Program-made: the position numbers and the translations under genes
Source: Desulfobacterales bacterium
Lineage (GTDB): Bacteria; Desulfobacterota; Desulfobacteria; Desulfobacterales; C00003106
Direction: 5' to 3'
NCBI GenBank assembly: GCA_030672555.1
Contig: DAOVGD010000143.1
Location: 1-10,680, forward strand
Length of the DNA stretch: 10,680 nucleotides
In this document: piece by piece, positions 1 through 6,910 of the stretch
How positions within the stretch are numbered: the first letter of the stretch is position 1
How the letters are laid out: the number at the start of each line of letters is the position of its first letter
Notes under the pieces: model-generated
Told to the model about the DNA's origin: nothing
Seen by the model: the letters and a program-made list of their open reading frames with translations, nothing else
Databases searched by the model: none

Positions 1-1
1 A

Positions 2-616
2 AGGACCGGCGCAAAGGTTATCGCGGCCCTCATGGACACTGCCGCTTCCGGAGGGTACTATGTGGCTGTTGCGGCAGACAGTATCATTGCCCATCCGACC
101 ACAATAACCGGAAGCATCGGGGTTATTGCTCTAAAATTCAACGTGCAGGATCTATTGACCAAGATTGGTATTGAAGAAGAATCGATAAAATCAGGAGACA
201 AAAAGGATTTAATGTCGCCCTTCCGCCCCACTACACCCGATGAACGAGAAATGATCCAGACCATTATTGATAAGCTCCACCAACGTTTTGTAGACGTGAT
301 CGTCGAGGGCAGACCCTCATTGACACAACAGGAAATAGCACGGATTGCTGACGGTCGGATATTTACGGCAGACCAGGCATTAGAGGCAAAGTTGATCGAC
401 GGAATCGGTTACATGGACGATGCAATCGGAATTATGAAGGATGATCTTGGAATAAGGGATGCTTCTGTTGTGGTCTATTATCGTCCCGGAAGCTACAAGG
501 GAACTATATACAGCGAGACTATGTCGTCTAACCGCTCGTTTAATCTCATCTCCATAAACGGCAAAGGGTTGTCTGTTTTACCGGATGTCCGTTTTATGTA
601 TCTGTGGAGGCCGTGA
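2..616 (+). CDS. sppA: Signal peptide peptidase SppA (S49 family), 3' part; 5' end outside the window
   Basis: Membrane-bound serine protease that degrades cleaved signal peptides within the membrane. The reading frame is open from base 2, so the gene begins upstream; the ATG at 32 is internal. The visible part holds both members of the family's Ser/Lys dyad. The nucleophile motif is MDTAASGGYY, with Ser at bases 47-49. The general-base Lys lies in SGDKKDLMSP, at bases 203-205, exactly 52 residues later, which is the spacing I recall for the short Bacillus-type SppA (S147/K199). The conserved stretch TITGSIGVIA lies between them. The C-terminus carries the usual GRIFTADQALEAKLIDGIGY motif and then a tail of about 60 residues. 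The layout suggests the short, single-domain SppA rather than the duplicated E. coli form, but the N-terminus is not visible. The gene stops with TGA and converges on glyQ. Confidence 0.93.
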   Translation, partial: RTGAKVIAALMDTAASGGYYVAVAADSIIAHPTTITGSIGVIALKFNVQDLLTKIGIEEESIKSGDKKDLMSPFRPTTPDEREMIQTIIDKLHQRFVDVIVEGRPSLTQQEIARIADGRIFTADQALEAKLIDGIGYMDDAIGIMKDDLGIRDASVVVYYRPGSYKGTIYSETMSSNRSFNLISINGKGLSVLPDVRFMYLWRP

Positions 617-620
617 GGAA

Positions 621-733
621 TTGAAGATTGTTGATTGAAGATTGTCGATTGTCATTCGACCTTGAGGCTCTCGACAGGAAAATTGGTGGAAGACTGCTCA
701 ATAATCAATCGTCACTCTTCAATCGTCAATAGC
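621..733. repeat. Degenerate heptamer arrays in inverted orientation between sppA and glyQ
   Basis: Five 7-mers of the type TTGAAGA / TTGTCGA run from 621 to 655. Five of the type CAATCGT / CACTCTT run from 699 to 733 and are close to their reverse complement. Bases 638-652 pair with 706-720 at 13 of 15 positions, enclosing a loop of about 53 nt. The array starts 4 nt after the sppA stop codon. It could end transcription from both sides of this convergent pair, but there is no U-tract typical of an intrinsic terminator, so that role is inference. Confidence 0.7.
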
Positions 734-754
734 AACGAATTGTTTCTTAATCCT

Positions 755-810
755 CTGTTCTCTGTCTTCTGACCTCTGTCCTCTGTCTTCTGACCTCTGT
801 CCTCTGTTTT
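755..810. repeat. Pyrimidine-rich heptamer tandem array, consensus CTGWYYT, eight units, abutting the glyQ stop
   Basis: Eight consecutive 7-mers all begin with CTG and end with T. Bases 760-807 also show an exact 21-nt period (three heptamers). The last unit ends at base 810, which is the final base of the glyQ stop codon read on the minus strand. In the glyQ mRNA this would be a purine-rich AG tract directly after the stop. No spacers of CRISPR type are present. Confidence 0.85.
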
Positions 811-1679
811 CAATTCTTCTTAAGCGGAAACCCCATCTCTTCCCTTTGCGCCAGATATTGTTTTGCACATGCACGGGAAAGATTCCTTACACGGGCGATA
901 TATCGGGTGCGTTCTGTAACACTTATTGCCCCCCTGGCATCGAGAAGATTAAATGTGTGAGAACATTTCAGGGTATATTCATATGCCGGCAGGACCAATG
1001 AGTCAGACAATATCTGTTTTGCCTCGGCCTCATACATATCGAAGAGTTTAACCAGCATATCCACATCCGCCTTCTCAAAATTATAGATTGAATGTTCTAC
1101 CTCTCCCTGATGGTGGAGGTCCCCGTATTTGACGTCATCATTCCATTTCAGGTCATAAACAGAGTCGACTCCCTGGAGATACATAGCAATCCGTTCCAGG
1201 CCATAGGTAATTTCCACGGATATCGGATCAAGATCGATACTTCCTGCCTGCTGGAAATAGGTGAACTGGGTAATCTCCATTCCATCGAGCCAGACCTCCC
1301 AACCAAGCCCCCAGGCCCCTAAGGTGGGCGACTCCCAATCATCCTCAACAAATCTGATATCGTGTTCTAATGGATTGATCCCGAGCCTCTTGAGGCTGTT
1401 GAGGTATTTGTCCTGAACGTTCAAGGGAGACGGTTTCAGTATGACCTGAAACTGATAATAATGCTGCAACCGGTTCGGGTTCTCACCATAGCGACCATCG
1501 GTCGGACGTCGCGATGGTTCCACATAAGCTACCTTCCACGGTTCCGGCCCAAGGACTCTCAATAGAGTATCCGGATGAAAAGTTCCGGCTCCCACCTCAA
1601 TGTCGTAAGGCTGCTGAAGGATACATCCCTCCTTAGCCCAATAATTTTGTAATGTCTGAATCAGTTTTTGAAAATGCAT
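810..1679 (-). CDS. glyQ: Glycine--tRNA ligase alpha subunit (GlyQ)
   Basis: Catalytic alpha subunit of the bacterial (alpha-beta)2 glycyl-tRNA synthetase. It activates glycine with ATP in the cytoplasm for transfer to tRNA-Gly, and it needs the beta subunit (GlyS) for tRNA recognition. At 289 residues it is a typical full-length GlyQ. Conserved landmarks are the N-terminal [39 protein letters not shown] (about 23-41), [19 protein letters not shown] (about 54-72) followed by [13 protein letters not shown], and [20 protein letters not shown]. The ATG at 1679 is preceded by a good ribosome-binding site. In most bacteria glyS follows directly; here the next gene is convergent sppA and the space holds only repeats, so glyS must lie elsewhere. 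The gene is probably transcribed apart from, or only weakly linked to, the kinase gene 316 nt upstream. Confidence 0.97.
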   Translation of the reverse strand: MHFQKLIQTLQNYWAKEGCILQQPYDIEVGAGTFHPDTLLRVLGPEPWKVAYVEPSRRPTDGRYGENPNRLQHYYQFQVILKPSPLNVQDKYLNSLKRLGINPLEHDIRFVEDDWESPTLGAWGLGWEVWLDGMEITQFTYFQQAGSIDLDPISVEITYGLERIAMYLQGVDSVYDLKWNDDVKYGDLHHQGEVEHSIYNFEKADVDMLVKLFDMYEAEAKQILSDSLVLPAYEYTLKCSHTFNLLDARGAISVTERTRYIARVRNLSRACAKQYLAQREEMGFPLKKN

Positions 1680-1685
1680 AATCTA

Positions 1686-1692
1686 TTTCCTT
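1686..1692 (-). promoter_or_regulatory. Shine-Dalgarno site of glyQ (AAGGAAA)
   Basis: Read on the minus strand, AAGGAAA ends 6 nt before the glyQ ATG, with AGG 9 nt away. It is the clearest ribosome-binding site in the window. surA, asnS, recO and purL lack comparable ones. It supports the start at 1679. Confidence 0.65.
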
Positions 1693-1696
1693 GCTC

Positions 1697-1752
1697 TTCT
1701 TACTATCTATTTACCATTTATCACTGATTACTTGTTATTCGTCACTCACCAT
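1697..1752. repeat. Heptamer tandem array, consensus TNNYYAY, eight units, upstream of glyQ
   Basis: Eight uninterrupted 7-mers (for example TTACCAT, TTATCAC, TCGTCAC) all keep T at position 1, pyrimidines at 4 and 5, A at 6 and a pyrimidine at 7, while positions 2 and 3 vary freely. The array lies 18 nt before the glyQ start and would form most of the glyQ leader RNA near the ribosome-binding site. The sequence differs from the CTG-type arrays but has the same 7-nt period. Confidence 0.8.
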
Positions 1753-1760
1753 TCTTGGAA

Positions 1761-1985
1761 AAATTCGAAATTCGAATATCGAAATCCGGCACGAAGTGAA
1801 GCGTCAGCGCTCAACAAATCCAAAATTCAAATATCAAATGTTCAAAACGTTACAGATTCCGAAAGTTAGGGATTTAGTATCCAACACGTCAACCCTTTAA
1901 TTCCTAAATTTGTTTTCTTTGTTTTGGATTTTGAATTTTGGTCATTCGAATTTGTTTCGAATTTCGTGCTTCGGATTTCGAATTT
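1761..1985. repeat. AT-rich heptamer arrays (AAWWYCG / AAWWYCA) with inverted counterparts, kinase-glyQ spacer
   Basis: Bases 1761-1788 hold four 7-mers of the form AAWWYCG (AAATTCG twice, AATATCG, AAATCCG). Bases 1816-1843 hold the same words with a final A instead of G, plus one variant. Reverse-complement versions lie at 1925-1953 (TGGATTT, TGAATTT and relatives) and 1958-1985 (CGAATTT, CGTGCTT, CGGATTT, CGAATTT). The two arms could fold into a long imperfect hairpin. The 77 nt between them hold no clear gene. On the minus strand TTGACG (1887-1892) followed after 18 nt by TAACTT is only a weak promoter candidate for glyQ. The whole 1680-1995 spacer is non-coding as far as I can see. Confidence 0.75.
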
Positions 1986-1995
1986 ATTATTTCAC

Positions 1996-3048
1996 CTACA
2001 CCAACCCATGTGGATCAACCTTTACTTCAAGCAACTTACCTCCATCTACTTCGGCAAGAAGGTTTTTCCACGAGGATCGTAATAGTGAAATGTCTTCCTT
2101 TTCTCCCACGGCCCATATGCAGCCCCCTCCGCCTGCTCCGGTAAAACGTGCAGCACAGTTTTTTTGCACTGCCTCCTTGCTGAGCCTTTCTCCCACATCG
2201 GTGAAAACCTCGGGAGTCATCATCATTCTTATGGAAACCTCTCTATTTACTGCTTCCACAGCACCGCTCCAGTTTTTCACTTTTAGCGCACCGATAAAAT
2301 CATTTGTGCATCTTATTATCTCTCTCCAGTGTGATCTGTTTTTACCTTCCATAAACTGTCTGACCCATTTCCCGTTTACATCTTTTGATTCATGGGGAAC
2401 ACCGCAATAGGCTAACAAAATGCGATCCTCTAATTCCAAATAATCGTCTTGCCCGATCACCTCCTCCTTCTTGAAGGGAGGACAATCCGGAGCTGAAGGC
2501 CAATGCCAGGCATTCACTCCACCAAAAGCAGCAGCCAGTTGGTCCTGTATACCACAGGGGACGGGCAGAATACTGTCCTCAATATTGTAAGCCAGGAGAA
2601 CGGCGTTTTCTTCAGATACAGGCTCTTCTCCTAATCTTGTACAAGCCTTGGAAAAAGCGCCTATCAAGGCTACAGCAGCGGTCGAAGACCCTCCCAGCGC
2701 GCTTTTCGGCGGAGATTCAGACTCGATCCGGATATGCACTCCATCGGCTTGAAAATAGGATACTATGGCAAACATCAATCCTAAAGGTGAAGTAAAGGGG
2801 ACTTCTTCGATAGGATACTCCTCGTCTTCAAACCCCCTGGAAGATATCTTCACCATACCTGAACTGTAAGGAAGAAGCCTTACACGCGTTTTCAAATTTA
2901 ACGCGATATTAAAGGTACACGGAGACATATGGCGCAGGGTATAGTAAAAGGTCTTTATATCAAGCGTTCCGCCACAATCGATCCTACATGGAGCAGACGC
3001 CTCAATCAGCTCGGACTCAAGAAGTTTCTTTAATTCCCCCTTTTTCAT
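1996..3048 (-). CDS. GHMP-family sugar kinase (HddA/galactokinase-like), substrate unknown
   Basis: Predicted cytoplasmic ATP-dependent small-molecule kinase of 350 residues. All GHMP hallmarks are visible. An N-terminal substrate-side motif APCRIDCGGTLDI lies near residue 19. The ATP-binding loop PPKSALGGSSTAA spans about 113-125. GIQDQLAAAFGG, with the probable catalytic Asp near 169, resembles the galactokinase and heptose-7-phosphate kinase active site. The C-terminal glycine-rich motif ARFTGAGGGGCIWAV starts near 300. I chose the ATG at 3048. A TTG at 3081 would add 11 residues, but these are encoded partly by an 8-nt tandem repeat and look spurious. It is the last gene of the asnS-recO operon, following recO by 45 nt. 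The family includes galactokinase, HddA, fucokinase and mevalonate-type kinases; nothing nearby (no epimerase, isomerase or transferase) identifies the sugar. The kinase call is firm, the substrate open. Confidence 0.85.
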   Translation of the reverse strand: MKKGELKKLLESELIEASAPCRIDCGGTLDIKTFYYTLRHMSPCTFNIALNLKTRVRLLPYSSGMVKISSRGFEDEEYPIEEVPFTSPLGLMFAIVSYFQADGVHIRIESESPPKSALGGSSTAAVALIGAFSKACTRLGEEPVSEENAVLLAYNIEDSILPVPCGIQDQLAAAFGGVNAWHWPSAPDCPPFKKEEVIGQDDYLELEDRILLAYCGVPHESKDVNGKWVRQFMEGKNRSHWREIIRCTNDFIGALKVKNWSGAVEAVNREVSIRMMMTPEVFTDVGERLSKEAVQKNCAARFTGAGGGGCIWAVGEKEDISLLRSSWKNLLAEVDGGKLLEVKVDPHGLV

Positions 3049-3070
3049 ACCGCATGTCTCATGTAATTCA

Positions 3071-3102
3071 CAATCCCTCAATTCCTCAATTTCTCAATTT
3101 CT
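3071..3102. repeat. Octamer tandem array, consensus CAATYYCT, four units, spanning the recO stop codon
   Basis: Four perfect-register 8-mers: CAATCCCT, CAATTCCT and CAATTTCT twice. The recO stop codon (3094-3096) and its last codons lie inside the array, and the array continues into the recO-kinase gap. It is the only array here with an 8-nt rather than a 7-nt period, and the only one that contributes coding sequence. Confidence 0.8.
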
Positions 3103-3855
3103 AATATCCCTTAAAAACTTCAGGCTCTTAAACTCCTTGTCAAAACAATACGTGACAAACGTCTCAATAAATCGAATCCCCTCTTCTTTGGATTCCTTGG
3201 AGAATCTAATCCGAAGCGCCTTGTCCAAAGGGGCATTGAACATCCATAATAATTGCTTTAGAGTCCCTCTGGAAAAACTTATATTTCCCTTCTTTGTAAG
3301 ACATTCTGAGCAAACAATCCCCCCTTTTTTAAAACTAAACCCTACCGACTTACCAGAAAAATTATCAAGCGGTTTCTGACAAAGACTACATCTTTCGAGA
3401 TTAGGGGAAAAACCGCAGAAGGCAAGAAATTTCGCTTGAAAAAATATGGAAAGGACGTCGTCGTCGATTTCATCCTTATCTAAGCAGCAGAGTGCATGGC
3501 TCAACAATTCAAAACTCGAATAATGTCGTTGTCCCGCTTCCATCCATTTATAGATCAACTCGGACCAGTAACTTGCATAAGCGGTCTTGAATATGTCTGT
3601 CCTGATCCGGTCAAACGGTTTTATGACTGTCGCCTCTTTTAAAATCGGGAGCCCTTTCCTTTGTCCCCGACTCCATACCACATCTACAAAAGAAAAGAGT
3701 TCCAGTGTTCCGCCAAAACGCTTTATACTCTTTTTGGCTCCCTTGGCAATGACGGCGACCTTTCCATATCCGGAAGTAAAAAGTGTTACAATTTTATCAC
3801 TATCGCCGTAATCGACAGTGCGTAAGATAATCGCCTGTGAGGAAAAATCCGGCAT
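3094..3855 (-). CDS. recO: DNA repair protein RecO
   Basis: RecO of the RecFOR pathway. It binds SSB-coated single-stranded DNA, anneals strands and, with RecR, helps load RecA at gaps. It has 253 residues, normal for the family. The N-terminal OB fold starts with AIILRTVDYGDSDKIVTLFT and continues with GKVAVIAKGAKKS (about 8-42). A helical region follows. Two zinc-binding pairs, CSLC (156-159) and CSEC (182-185), match zinc-containing RecO proteins and are absent from E. coli RecO. The frame is open upstream into mgtE, but family alignment puts the start at the ATG at 3855, 5 nt after the mgtE stop. No strong Shine-Dalgarno is visible, so translation is probably coupled to mgtE. The last codons and the stop lie in an 8-nt tandem repeat, so the exact C-terminus may vary between relatives. 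Confidence 0.95.
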   Translation of the reverse strand: MPDFSSQAIILRTVDYGDSDKIVTLFTSGYGKVAVIAKGAKKSIKRFGGTLELFSFVDVVWSRGQRKGLPILKEATVIKPFDRIRTDIFKTAYASYWSELIYKWMEAGQRHYSSFELLSHALCCLDKDEIDDDVLSIFFQAKFLAFCGFSPNLERCSLCQKPLDNFSGKSVGFSFKKGGIVCSECLTKKGNISFSRGTLKQLLWMFNAPLDKALRIRFSKESKEEGIRFIETFVTYCFDKEFKSLKFLRDIRN

Positions 3856-3860
3856 GTCTG

Positions 3861-5213
3861 TCAAAGGTGAAGCAACACAGTTGCTATCTGGAAGTAAATG
3901 AGGACGCTGAGAATGTCTATGGATGTGGTAACAAAAGAACCGGTAGCTACCGCCGGATCTACTTTTATCCTGGCGAGAATAAGGGGAACGCACGAGCCCA
4001 CCGTGGCAGCCACGGTCATAGAGCACAATACTGAAAAACCGACCACGATACCAAGTCCCCATAGATCGTAACGATACTGGGCAACAATTCCCAACAAGAG
4101 CCCGTAGAAAAAACCGAGGAGTCCACCAATGGTGAGTTCTTTGAGTACTACCGGCAGTATCTGTTTAACATTGAAACGCCCCATGGCCAGCCCCCTGACA
4201 ACGATTGTCGCAGACTGCGTGCCTACGGAACCTCCCATTCCCATAATAATCGGTATGAATGCAGCTAAGTAAAGCACCTTAGTTAAGGCGCCTTGAAAAT
4301 GATCTATAATATAAAAGGCAACAATTCCCCCTATCCAACTGGCAAATAACCAGGGGAGTCTCGTACGGGTGCTTCTCAAGACAGATTGTGTTTCTACCAG
4401 CTCGTCGCCGGCCCCTGCCATCCTCAGTATATCCTCGGTTGCCTCTTCCCTGATGATGTCAATAACGTCGTCCACGGTCACAATACCCAGAAGCACGTTT
4501 TGGTCATCAACCACTGGAACCGCCAGGATATTATACCGGGCTACCACTTTTGCCACTTCTTCCTGGTCCATGTTGGAGTGAACGGTTACCACATTCGTGG
4601 TCATAATATCTTGAAGTTTGGTCATGGGACGTGCCACCACCAGTTGTCGCAAGGAGATCACTCCAACCAAATGGTCGTAATCGTCTACCACATACAAGTA
4701 AAAGGCCATCTCCACGTCTTTTTCTTTCGTCTGAAGCGCGGTAATCGCATCCGCTACCGTAGTCTCCTCTTTGAGAGCGATAAAGTCCGGCACCATGATC
4801 CCGCCGGCCGTATCGTCTTCAAACCGGAGCAATCCCTCGACCTCGGCAGAATCTTCCTTTTCCATCAGGTCCAGGATCTCTTTTGACTTCTCATCCGGTA
4901 GGAGTTGCAAGAGGTCGGCCACGTCATCAGAAGCCATCTCTTCAAAGATCTTAACGATCTCTTCAGCCGGCATATCCTCGGCAATGACGAGGAACTCTGT
5001 TTCTCCCAATTCGCTGAGGACTTCAGCCTTCTTGTCAGTCTTGTCGATCAAGTGAAAGAGAAAGATCTGGTCTTTCGGAGAAAGAAAACTGAACACAGCG
5101 GCAACATCCGCTGCATGAGATTTGTTTACGATCTTCTGCAAGTTGTGGGCAGCCCCACGCCGGATAAGCTTCTGGATCATAGAGAGCAATATTTTGATCT
5201 GTTCTGGATGCAT
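3861..5213 (-). CDS. mgtE: Magnesium transporter MgtE
   Basis: Inner-membrane Mg2+ channel/transporter gated by cytoplasmic Mg2+. At 450 residues it has the full canonical layout. An N-terminal superhelical MgtE_N domain spans about 1-130 (EDMPAEEIVKIFEEMASDDV). A pair of CBS domains spans about 135-255 (GGIMVPDFIALKEETTVADA; VPVVDDQNVLLGIVTVDDVI). A plug-helix linker and a membrane domain of about five helices follow (285-450). The conserved pore segment GMGGSVGTQSATIVVRGLA lies near 325-343. The acidic pore residue expected near 432 in Thermus MgtE is present as Asp433 in TTSIDILSVLIYF. The gene starts 6 nt after the RodZ-like stop and ends 5 nt before recO. No room exists for its own leader, so an Mg2+ riboswitch directly upstream is excluded; it depends on the operon promoter. 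Confidence 0.96.
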   Translation of the reverse strand: MHPEQIKILLSMIQKLIRRGAAHNLQKIVNKSHAADVAAVFSFLSPKDQIFLFHLIDKTDKKAEVLSELGETEFLVIAEDMPAEEIVKIFEEMASDDVADLLQLLPDEKSKEILDLMEKEDSAEVEGLLRFEDDTAGGIMVPDFIALKEETTVADAITALQTKEKDVEMAFYLYVVDDYDHLVGVISLRQLVVARPMTKLQDIMTTNVVTVHSNMDQEEVAKVVARYNILAVPVVDDQNVLLGIVTVDDVIDIIREEATEDILRMAGAGDELVETQSVLRSTRTRLPWLFASWIGGIVAFYIIDHFQGALTKVLYLAAFIPIIMGMGGSVGTQSATIVVRGLAMGRFNVKQILPVVLKELTIGGLLGFFYGLLLGIVAQYRYDLWGLGIVVGFSVLCSMTVAATVGSCVPLILARIKVDPAVATGSFVTTSIDILSVLIYFQIATVLLHL

Positions 5214-5219
5214 ACCAAC

Positions 5220-5600
5220 TCATCTCTTCAAAAAAAGAACTAACAGAACCATACCGACAAAACCCACAAGAATCATTACAAGGTTTCTATTATACGAAAA
5301 ATTGTGGACCGATTCTGCAATCTCTATCTTTTTGGGAAAAATCTTTCGCTTATATTCCATATAACGTCTCACCACATCTGCCCCATTCACACCCAAAACC
5401 GAGGCATAGGTTCGCAGGAACCCTTTTACAAAAACATCTTCCGGCAAAGCGTCTATTTCTTCTCGTTCTATTGCCAAGAGAATCTGTTGCTGTATCTTTG
5501 TTGTTTTTTCTATCTGTTCCAAGGACATGCCACGGTCTTCCCTGCACGCCTTAAGATAACGTCCAAACGACAAATCTTTATGCATAGTGCTATCAGGCAT
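5220..5600 (-). CDS. Short RodZ-like protein: cytoplasmic HTH plus one C-terminal membrane helix
   Basis: Small membrane protein of 126 residues. Residues about 12-66 form the RodZ-type Xre/HTH_25 domain (FGRYLKACREDRGMSLEQIE, then LPEDVFVKGFLRTYASVLGV), which in RodZ contacts MreB. A basic linker follows (YKRKIFPKK) and one hydrophobic helix at about 106-124, after which only two residues (KR) remain. The extracytoplasmic domain of standard RodZ is therefore absent, and I see no frameshift or broken remainder downstream, where mgtE starts 6 nt later. The ATG at 5600 overlaps the asnS stop (TAATG) and has AGAGG 11 nt upstream, arguing for coupled translation. An ATG at 5585 is a possible alternative (121 residues). 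A longer frame starting inside asnS is unlikely. The role may be cell-shape or envelope-linked; regulation by DNA binding is not excluded. Confidence 0.85.
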   Translation of the reverse strand: MPDSTMHKDLSFGRYLKACREDRGMSLEQIEKTTKIQQQILLAIEREEIDALPEDVFVKGFLRTYASVLGVNGADVVRRYMEYKRKIFPKKIEIAESVHNFSYNRNLVMILVGFVGMVLLVLFLKR

Positions 5601-6895
5601 TACGGATACAACCTCTGGAGCAGCCGCGGGAATGGAATTGTTTCGCGCACGTGCGGGATCCCGCAAATCCACGCAACTGTTCGCTCTATCCCCATTCCAA
5701 AACCGGCATGGGGTACACTACCGTATTTTCTTAGATCAAGATACCATGAAAATGCCTCAGGAGAAAGCCCTGCATTACTGAGCTTCTGAGACAATAACTC
5801 AACATCCTCTTCTCTTGCCGAGCCCCCGATAATCTCTCCGTATCCCTCCGGAGCAAGGAGATCCATACATAAAACCACGCTCGATTTTTCCGGATCATTC
5901 TTCATATAAAAGGGCTTTGATGAAGCTGGATACCGGTGTATAAAGACCGGCTTTTCAAACTGATCGGAAATTAATGTCTCGTCGCCGCCGCCAAAATCGT
6001 TTCCCCGCTCAAATGGTACTCCTTCATTACGCAATATTCGGACAGCCCGGTCATAAGATATAGATTCAAAAGGGGATTCTATCATCTCAAGCTTACTTAC
6101 GTCTCTTTCGAGAGTCCTCAGATCTTCCCTGTTGGATGAAAGAACTTCTTTGACAATCGTCACGATTAAAGATTCTGCCAGCTCCATAATATCGGGAAGC
6201 CCGGCAAAGGCGACCTCTGGTTCTATCATCCAAAACTCGGTAAGATGTCGGCGGGTCTTTGATTTTTCGGCCCGAAAAGTCGGCCCACAGCAGTATACCT
6301 TTCTAAAGGCCATTGCTCCGGCCTCCATGTATAACTGCCCGCTCTGTGAAAGGTATGCCTTTTGTTCTTCAAAATAGTCGGTTTCAAATAATGTGGTTGT
6401 CCCCTCACAGGCCACGGGTGTCATGATGGGGGCATCCAGTAGGATAAAGCCCCTGTCATCAAAAAAACGACGTGCTGTTTGGATCACGGTATGTCGAACC
6501 CTTAAAACAGCATGTTGTTTTGAAGAACGAAGCCATAGATGTCTATGGTCCAACAAAAAACCGACTCCGTGTTCTTTTTCCGCGATAGGATATTCTTCAG
6601 CTATCTGTAATATATTCAATTGTGAGGCCAGGATTTCATAGCCCCCAGGAGCCCTGTCGTCCTTTTTAACAATTCCCGTAACCATTAATGAAGATTCCAG
6701 TGTCAGGGAATGATATCGCTCAAAGTGTTCCTCATCCATCTCTGCCTTCACCAACGTTACTTGTGCGATCCCCGTACCATCCCGCACTACCAGAAACCGC
6801 ACCTTCCCGCTTGAACGTTTGTGAACCAACCAGCCGCTGAGCGTAACGGTCTTGCCTTCGTACTGGTCAATGTTGTTAGTAGTAATTGGATTCAT
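5600..6895 (-). CDS. asnS: Asparagine--tRNA ligase (AsnS)
   Basis: Class IIb aminoacyl-tRNA synthetase that charges tRNA-Asn with asparagine in the cytoplasm; 431 residues. The N-terminal OB-fold anticodon-binding domain (about 13-100) contains VTLSGWLVHKRSSGKVRFLV. Motif 2 is GPTFRAEKSKTRRHL followed by TEFWMIEPE (about 204-227), a pattern that separates AsnRS from AspRS. Motif 3 is GFGMGIERTVAWICG (about 398-412), and the end IPFPRLLQRLYP is the typical AsnRS terminus. The ATG at 6895 lacks an evident Shine-Dalgarno site. Upstream lies a 7-nt repeat spacer separating it from surA. Its stop codon shares one base with the start of the RodZ-like gene, so it heads the compact operon. A direct asparagine route makes a tRNA-dependent amidation route for Asn dispensable, though that is not tested here. 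Confidence 0.97.
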   Translation of the reverse strand: MNPITTNNIDQYEGKTVTLSGWLVHKRSSGKVRFLVVRDGTGIAQVTLVKAEMDEEHFERYHSLTLESSLMVTGIVKKDDRAPGGYEILASQLNILQIAEEYPIAEKEHGVGFLLDHRHLWLRSSKQHAVLRVRHTVIQTARRFFDDRGFILLDAPIMTPVACEGTTTLFETDYFEEQKAYLSQSGQLYMEAGAMAFRKVYCCGPTFRAEKSKTRRHLTEFWMIEPEVAFAGLPDIMELAESLIVTIVKEVLSSNREDLRTLERDVSKLEMIESPFESISYDRAVRILRNEGVPFERGNDFGGGDETLISDQFEKPVFIHRYPASSKPFYMKNDPEKSSVVLCMDLLAPEGYGEIIGGSAREEDVELLSQKLSNAGLSPEAFSWYLDLRKYGSVPHAGFGMGIERTVAWICGIPHVRETIPFPRLLQRLYP

Positions 6896-6910
6896 GATAT
6901 AATAAATACA

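Noticed and set aside
638..720. Classic rho-independent terminator after sppA
   Set aside because: The imperfect 15-nt stem has a loop of about 53 nt and no following T-tract, so it is recorded as an inverted repeat instead.
755..810. Possible CRISPR array
   Set aside because: The units are 7 nt and strictly contiguous, with no unique spacers and no cas genes in the window.
1691..2410. Plus-strand genes in the glyQ-kinase spacer and over the kinase 3' end
   Set aside because: They translate the heptamer repeats into low-complexity peptides or read antisense to the kinase.
3049..3081. TTG start for the sugar kinase
   Set aside because: It adds 11 residues encoded partly by the 8-nt repeat. 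The ATG at 3048 begins a normal GHMP N-terminus, although its ribosome-binding site is weak.
3856..4062. Longer recO with 69 extra N-terminal residues
   Set aside because: The extension lies inside mgtE in another frame, is Arg/Ser/His-rich without family similarity, and the RecO N-terminus aligns from the ATG at 3855.
5214..5219. Mg2+ riboswitch (M-box or mgtA-type leader) in front of mgtE
   Set aside because: Only 6 nt separate mgtE from the preceding gene, so there is no room for one.
5601..5672. RodZ-like protein starting inside asnS
   Set aside because: The extra 24 residues are the out-of-frame reading of the conserved AsnS C-terminus. The TAATG junction at 5598-5602 gives a better start.
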